From: Vanessa cardui
Lineage: Eukaryota; Arthropoda; Insecta; Lepidoptera; Nymphalidae
Length of the DNA: 64,000 nt
NCBI RefSeq assembly: GCF_905220365.1
Contig: NC_061134.1
Coordinates: forward strand, 13,407,001-13,471,000
Direction: 5' to 3'
The translations under genes and the position numbers were made by a program. The stretch's first letter is position 1. Every line of letters begins with the position of its first letter. The notes under the pieces are model-generated. The model saw only the letters and a list, made by a program, of their open reading frames with translations, was not told where the DNA came from and ran no database searches. Shown piece after piece: positions 49,044 through 58,000 of this stretch.

Positions 49044-52000
49044 GAGCCTGTAAATTCCCACTGCTAGGCTAAAGGCCTCCTCTCCCTTTGAGGAGAAGGT
49101 TTGGAACATATTCCACTACGCTGTTCCAATGCGGGTTGGTGGAATACACATGTGGCAGAATTTCGATGAAATTAGACACATGCAGGTTTCCTCGCGATGT
49201 TTTCCTTCACCGCTGAGCACGAGATGAATTATAAAGAAAAATTAAGCACATGAATCAGCGGTGCTTGCCTGGGTTTGAACCCGCAATCATCGGTTAAGAT
49301 GCACGCGTTCTAACCACTGGGCCATCTCAACTCTACGGTAAGCGCGCACTCAAAATGCGTGATATCCATCATAGTATTTGTTTCCACAGATACAATAGCA
49401 ATAGAAAATAGCACTGAGCTATTTCGCTGAATTTAACGTTTTTGCTTATAACTTTTTAAATATTGGTTTTAGACAAAAAAATCATATAAAGATTATTGTT
49501 GCTTAAGCGATTTGTAGCAAATAATGTCTTTACAAATTTTCTGTAGGACCAATCTTTTCCAATATGGCGGGCGGGGGACAAGGGCGCCAACCCCACAAAC
49601 TTGGCTTTCAGCTTATACTGACCCCCCGTACAGGTTTATGAAATAAAATTGCGTCCTCAAAAAAATGTTCACGAGGGTTATTTTGTAACATTTCAATGGA
49701 CTATTTTTATAATATCATTTTCTTTTTGATAATTTCAAACCATTATAAAATAACGACTTACAAATTTGCAAATTCACTCACAGTGCGATAGAAATGATTG
49801 TTCAAGTAACCATTCCATCAACAGGCGTCTGGTGTTTAATCATGATGAACTGCGTGAACCAGCACGGTCAAGCTATTTTGGAGGGAGAAATGGTACCCCT
49901 CATCACTTTCATAATCAGCACGTCGCTGGTAATCACCACGCTGTATGCGATATCACGACAACCCGTTTCAGAAAAGAAATTAGCGTTCTCCGTGAGTAAT
50001 ATGTTTTTAGTTTCTTTTGTTTTATGTGTAAATGTTTCAATAGGCTATTTGACAATGCGAAAAATAAATTGTGAATTATTATAATCAGTGTATATTATGG
50101 GTTTAAAAATGGTTATTTACTATCGAAAGTTGAAAATAATACTTAATTTATTCAAAAATCCATAAATAAAAAAATACAGACGAATTCATAACCTCCTCCT
50201 TTTTGAAGTCGGTTGAAAAGCATTTTTTCAAACGTTTGTCACGTGACACAAAACGCTCCTGATTGGCCGGGCTTATGATGAAGTCACTTTCTTGTAAACT
50301 TTGCTTTTCTGGTATATGTACCACAGATTAAAATACAGGAAAGTGACGTCACCGACCTCATCGCAGCGCCATATTGTCCAAGTAGCGTTTTTGCGCGCTA
50401 TTTAAATATGGAGATTTTAATATGATATTTTTCGGCAAATATGTACTAGAAATAAAAAACACAACTTTTACTGGGTTCCTAAACTTCTACTTAATAATAT
50501 GAAATGGATTTTAAAAACCAGTCAAATAGCCTATTGTAATTGTATTACAATATTCTAGTTCTCGTAATTGGAATGAATATTTGCCAACCTGGACACACCC
50601 GCCATGTTCGCCAGTTATTTAAGTAAATAAACTACTTCGAAATTTTTATCACAAACTCAAATGATAATGAAGCGCGCAAATCGATGACTATATTCATAAA
50701 GGAACTCGTAACTAATAGTTTGGCAAAAATGTTCTAAAAATTTAATAAAAATTTACATTTGAATCGCGTATATTAATTATTTTGTGGTCACGGGTAGACT
50801 GTCTACCCGTGACCACGAACGCTGTAAAGTGCTCGAAACGTCGGGATGTCAAAAATAATTAATATACGCGATTCAAATCCGTTATAACTAGTTTTATTTC
50901 AATGTGTAATAATCGCGAAAATTTAAGACAACATTAAATTTACATTTAATACCATATGTTCGTTGAACCATCCCTTCTAAACATTTTTATTAATATTTAT
51001 AAAAATAATTAATAAGTTTTGAAGTTGGATCGTCTTGACGCGTGATAACGCCGCAGGTGCCGCTGGTGCCGTGGCTGCCGGGTCTCAGCATCCTCATCAA
51101 CGTGTATCTGATGCTGAATCTGGACTACATGACGTGGCTGCGCTTCGCCGTCTGGATCGCGGCTGGTGAGTAGCCTTATTAAAAACAATGATCCTCACTT
51201 TTGACTGGTATGACCTCATAATTTGGCGTGACCTTTTCATAGCATATCGAAATCGATATTTCCCAAACGAGGGTAAGCAAATAATTGCTGAACAATCCTG
51301 TATGTACATATTCAACTGCAAGAATTATTTCATGTTGAATCAATAAAATCAATTTTTTTTATGTTGTACGTATATTGTGACCTGCTTTATTATTGATGAT
51401 GTTGCCGTGATCGATTTTTGCCCCATCTAATTTCAAGAGAAACCAGTTAACTGTCCATTGCATATTATTATTCACAAATGGGGATTCTAACACAGGTTCA
51501 CTCAAACTCAAAATGAAATCATATCTGATATATTAGATATAACAGGAAGATCTGAAAGAAACCTACTTTATTAATAATTACCCAAAAGAAGTCTTTAGTT
51601 CCAAGATTAGAAGATGCAGCTTTATAAGTTAGACAGTAGACGTCCATATTTGATCGTACAATTCCGAATAATGGAGAAAGTGTGAATGTGCTGGGGTCTG
51701 GGTACTGGGTCCTGGATCTACTTTGACGAAACTACACAACACTCGGGACGTAACAACTTGACCACTTATGAGGACACCCATTTGCTCGCCCTTATGTTAT
51801 CAAGTAATTTAGTCGTAACATTTGCAATTCAATTCATACTTTGTATGTCCTAATTTAATTTTATAATAGCACAATTTATTCGTAATTAGTGAAAGGATAT
51901 TTGGTTTTCTAAAACTTCTTTTTATTATGTTTTCTTCAATTTCTTAGGATATCTTTAACATAATCTCATTGAATATTATTGAAAGTTTAGTTGAATGATT

Positions 52001-55000
52001 TTAGTTCACTCCGTTGTACCGTTGTATTATTGGAAATATATACGGGAACAAGTAAAGACGCATCCGCCTTCCCCACACGTAGTCAGCGTGATTGAACTGC
52101 GATCGAGGATTCACGATATATGACACTACATTAGGCAATTGGTCCCTTAGTAGAATAACATCCGGTATTGTTGACAAAACATCATTTCTTGCTGCCAATA
52201 AGGCTATGGGCATACTGACTTTGCTCAAATCGTAAGGCGGAGGCACAGTCGAATTGTACAAAGCCTTATTTCCCTCCGAACCGTAGTCGAACTGTGCAAA
52301 TACTCTTCTATGTCCCACTTGCAAAAAGTGAACGAGGCATCTCGAGGAAATTCCGGCGGGAAAATATTTAGTTGATATTCGGAAAAAGTTCGGCTCGAGC
52401 TCAGTAGGATCATATCCGGTGAGAGGAAAAAACAATACATAAGCGCAAAACGGGTATGAGATCACCGACGATGAACAGACGAATCGGTAAATCCTAGCAG
52501 CTGTCGTGTTATCTCCTAAAACTTCATTGATATTAAGTTCGGTGAAAATACTCTCCACTAACGGTGTCAGTTTAATGAATGTCGAAATCGGGGGCGGACT
52601 GTGGTGCAAATAGCATATTGGAGCTAGAGCTATCATCACGTTAACTTTTTCGTTGTACTCTGGTTTGGTGGAGCCGAGGATATAGAACGCAGTGTTCCCC
52701 TGCGAGTGACCGATCGCGGTCAAGGTCGGAGCACCCGTCTCTTTCAGGACTCTATCTATCAAGGCTGGTAGATCGTAGTACCCTATTTCATGGAAGCTGT
52801 ATTTCCAAAAATCAACGTCTTTATCCGGATCGAGTTGGACGTGTCGTCGGGAATATCTGTTGCCTCTGGAATTAGGGAGCCATACGTCGTACCCTTGGTT
52901 AGCCAGAGTGATGGCAAGCGAATTCTCGCCTCTAATAATCCAAGTATCCGATGAATCCAAAATTCCGTGCATCAAGATTACAGGGAATCGACTTCGTCCA
53001 GGAAGGTGAAACATTGTGAGGATGTAACCGTCTTCCGTGATTACTTCATATTGGGAAGCAGGGTGTCCGTACTTTGAAGCGAGACTCGTGAAGTTAGGTC
53101 CTACTTCAATTGAAAACAATTCTTGGTGAAGGAGATTGGGATGTTGCCCATTTGCAAGAATAAACTCGCTTTTCAATATAAATACTAATGCAACGGTTGT
53201 AATTATAACTTTTGATTGAAACATTTTATTTCTACTGTCTTCTAAACGAGACAACACTTTGGCGGTTAATAACTCTAGATATATAGGAAACTCATTGCTA
53301 ACACCTTGTAAATTTAAATTACATGAATAACTTAGATAAGGTTGCTATTAATTGGAATTGCTATTTTCTGTACAACCTTAAGTTTTTATGCTGTGTTTTG
53401 TTTAATATTAATAAATCTAGATATCCGTTCTTTAGTAATATAAATAAAATTCTTAATCACCATTTTAATTGCATTTTAATTGCAGTGACTATTTTGAAGA
53501 TTTATCCACAGATAGAGAAAATAAAAAATGATTTTAATTATATATATAAACATTAAAATGAAAGTACGACATAACTTAGATGTAGCATCAGAAAAGTTCA
53601 TAAAACCAATCACATCCGATTTAAGTACGCTAACCCAAATTATCAATATGTATTTCTTATGTGAATATGATATTTACACAAACTTAATAACTTGTAATAT
53701 CATATGACTAAATGCATTCGTCAGTTTGATACGTCGATTTACACGCACTTACTCGGGTTGAGTTGAACTGACGCGAGAATCTATAGCGACGAATAGCCTC
53801 GAATAGCGTGATAGGGAACTATTTCTATTGATTGTATAAATCGGCAGTAATCGGTTTTATTGAATTTGCCGATGCTACATCTAATTTGTGTCTTACTTAT
53901 AACTGCCTCAGTTGTTCGATGATAATTTCTGTAACCTGTTCACTACGAAATTTAAAGGGAAATAGGAATATATGTATTTTTTAAATATGGAACAGATAGA
54001 AATATTTAAATAGGCCTATTAAAATAATCACTTTATTTCGTTCGGTCTGGTAAAATAGTTTTAAAACTTTTTAGCTACTCAGGAAAAAAATCTGTTAACA
54101 AAAACTTGTTAAATATTAAGTCGTATAAAGACAGACTTCATAAATTGTATCAGTAATACTATATACAATAAAATATACCGTAAAGCCGAATTCAATACTT
54201 TTATTTTAATTGAATAATATTTATGGATATATATTTTTATATAATAGCCATTGCAGTAAGAGTTTGAAATAAAAATGTTACTAGAAAGCACTTCCAAAAT
54301 GACGATCTGAAATATACAGATTAAATTGAACCGGTGTGATTTGGCTATATACGCAATTGTGAATTCGTATGTTCTCTATCTATAATTAATGTGCTTTTTT
54401 ATGTTAGTCAATTACGCGTCAACGTCTGAACGCAAAGACTACGGACGGTAAAAAGATTACGACCAATTGTCAAAGGATGCCTATAATTTTATAGAGTTAC
54501 GTTGATCCTGTTCCTTCTTTGTATAGAAAACATGGTGACGAATTACGCGTGTTCCTAATTTCATAGGAACTCTGCCACTGCAATCCGCATTGGAACAGCG
54601 TTCTGAAATATGTTGCAAACCTTCTCCTCAAAGGAAGAGGAGTTATTAGCCCAACTGTGGGAAATTTACAGGCTGTTGTTGCTGTTTCTTTTTTATTTTG
54701 TGCCTAGTGAAGCGGCCGGGTAATAGATAGTGATTCAACTATTCCGTTCAAAACATCTATATAAATGCTAAATTAATTCTATCCTTCTGTCTTATTGTTG
54801 TTCTTTCACTGCCAAACCCTTGAACCGAATTTGGCGACCTTTGGTATGAAGGTTCCACCAACCCGCATTGGAACAGCGTGGTGGAATATGTTCCAAACCT
54901 TCTCCTCAAAGGGACGAGGAGCAGTGGGAATTTACAGGCTGTTGTTGTTGTCGTTGTTGGTATGAAGGAAGCTTAAACTCCAAAAAAGAACAAGGTTTAC

Positions 55001-58000
55001 TTTTTATGGCTAATGTCTGACGATATTTGTATATCTTAAATCGAAGCGATGCCGCGGGCCACAACTAGTGACATATAAATGTCTCGCAAATCATTTCTTC
55101 GAACAGAAAAGTTTTTAGATCTTATATATCATGTCATAAATTGTTTCCTCAATGTATTTCTTTGTATCCTAAATAAACACCTGAAATAATTATATAAAGC
55201 AAGTGGGCCACCTGATGGTATTAAGAAATATTGATCATACCTTGAGGCGTCCATTTTTGTGGTCTAATTTTTTTGTAGGTTTTTTTTCGTATTACTCGTA
55301 CGTCAGATAAACGTATCGAGCTGAGCATATTTTTCAACTGGTCGTTCCTGTCTGGTTGATTAATTATACGTATCTTACTTCCTAGGTTGGTTTTTTAATA
55401 TTCAATTACAATAAAAAAAAATTGGATGTTTTATAAAGGCATCATCAAGTATGTATTATGTAACATTTTTTCAATATATTTTTTAATGCTATTGGTTGGC
55501 GGACGAGACGGCTTAGACTGATGTTTTAGATTACCTTGTCTCCCGGTTACGTAACCTTGTTCTCCACTAATTTTGAAAGGATCTACTCGAATTATAATTG
55601 ATTTGATTTGCAACACAAACCTTCAAGTTTATGTGAATACGTTTACGAAGTCATCTGGGAATATTTTATTGTTACATGCTTGGCAGTAATAAACAGTCGT
55701 GAATTATTACTGTAAGTCGTTATAAGCATTATTGTTATAATCTATAGCACTACATAAGGTTTTAAGTGTTTGTGTGTATGCTAATCAAAGGCGTTGCCAT
55801 TTCAAAAAAAGCCTTTCTGCGTTGTTCGTTTTTCTACAGGCGTCTGAAATTGTTCTAGTATACATCAATACTGGATGACTGTTTGATATCTATTTGATTG
55901 ACTTTTTAAATTTAATTAGGAAAAAAATGAGCTTCCTTCTTTCTTTTGGTGATTATATAAAGTTTATCCCTTCTTGAATTACGATAATAGTACCCGTAAG
56001 ATCATCCCCCTGTGTTTGTGCGTGATGAACTCAAAAACTACTGACTTGATTTTTATGCGGTATATGTAATTATGATTTCTGTTAATTGGCTTAAATATAA
56101 TGACTTTTGTAAAATGCCATGATCAATAAACTAAAATCAGTAAATATCCAAATGCAGGGCTAAGGTCTCTTCTCCCTTTGAGGAAGGGTTTGGAGCTTCT
56201 TTCACCACACTGCTCCAATGCGGATCGGTGGCAGATACTCATGTGGCAGAGTTTCATTGAAATAAGACACATGCAGGTTTTAACGATGTTTTCTTTCACC
56301 GTATTGGCTTAGTCGTTTCTTCAATTAGGTATTACCAAAAATTGATTACTGGTCGGGATAGCTGGTAAAGTATATTCTGTTTTTAATCAAAAATAATTAA
56401 ACGATTTTATAAAAGCGGAAATAAAAACATTGCTAAAATTAACACAGTATTTAACCTTGGCATTACTTGTATTGACCTTCGAGAGTAATTTTTTAAACGT
56501 ATTTATACGTTATATCAGAGATGAATGTAAATGCCCCGCCATGACCGGATGGAGGCAGCCACGAGGTCAATGAACTCTCTAACCTAACCCTGTGGATTGA
56601 GATAAAGCTTTAAGGTCCTTAGGGTAGTTACTCTACGTTACGCAGTTACGCAGTGTGCTTGAAATCTGTGAAAATTATATCTGTTAAAATTTTATATAAG
56701 TAGAAAGTAAGACTAAATTTATATGAAAAAAAAAGAGATCAGTTTTTTTCAGATCATACAAAAAGGACGAAGTTCCAACTACAGCGAATATTTGCTGATG
56801 TTTTGTTTAATAAGAATAATTTTGAGTGAACCCATGGATGTTTTTTTTACTTAATTAACAAAAACCGGTGCCACATCGGGTAACTATGACTGGATACTAC
56901 TAAGATCTAGATCACTGTTATCGCAAATTATATTTTAATTAATTTATTCAATCTACATTATCGTACATACTTATCGATGGTCAAAGCAAAAACTACCATC
57001 GTTCTTGAGGCCAGGCCTCGGGCCAAGTACTCGATTATATAATGCAATAACGACATGTTTATATTTGCCATATAAACACTTTAAGCTTTAATTACATATA
57101 AGACTTACTTAATAAAATGTATATAAACAGAAAATAGTCCTTATGTTTCTAATAAATGTATGTAAATTTAAAACTTAAATTTCCTATGTATATTAATCAA
57201 CAAACGATTTTGATTAAATAATAATGAATATAAAACGATTTCTTAGTAGCTGCATATAATAATCTAAAAAATGACATTTTTTTTACTCGTTTACACGGTT
57301 ACCTCGAACGAGTTTGTTCAAACAAAAACTTGCAAAAAGAACATGACAGAGGCAGATATTTATTTGAATAAATAAATGTGTAATCATATATCTTAGTATT
57401 CGATTAATTTAATCGAGTAACTACTGATTTATTTATTGATTTTAATTCGATTTCGCTAACATAATTCGACGAGATATGCGTTCGAATTTACTGGAAAACT
57501 ATAGATCTCATTATCTTAGTGTTAAATCCCCCATTATACACAAAAAAAAATATCTGTGATAATCGAGCTTATATGCTACCAGATAGGGCTCAGTATATAC
57601 AAGCTATAGTTAAGCTGCTACATTTAATAGATAGTCATCTTCTTGTCTACCTATTCAAATAATATAATTACCAACCATAAATAATGTACCTCAAAAATTG
57701 CTGGAATTAAGACATATACTAAACTTTGGAATATAAATTCATAATATTACTGACTAGGTTTCACAACACTTACATTAGTTTTTTCTATAACTCTCATCAC
57801 ACACCAGTCAACACTTGAAATAAAACATTCCTTAACATCAACACTTAAATATCAAAGCATTGTATGTCATAGTATACTGTAATGATCTATACTAGAACGA
57901 CCAAAATTCGCTTCATCTTCTGTGTTATGCGTATTGGTATAGTCGTTTTTTTGTTGTTGGTGTTACTACGTATTGTTTTATTGGTACAGATTCTCAATTG

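Larger units (their letters stand above)
53287..57976. other. Intron DNA between the two nested lipases
   Basis: No gene. SINE family A fragments lie at 54545-54685, 54853-54956 and 56152-56332. A Helitron 3' end (...CACAACTAG, ending 55068) and a short LINE scrap near 55203-55225 are present. The remainder is AT-rich. Confidence 0.5.

Noticed and set aside
53225..53257. Upstream extension of the lipase at 52 kb
   Set aside because: The extension has no ATG and the signal peptide starts cleanly at the ATG at 53224. Same reasoning for 59173-59193.
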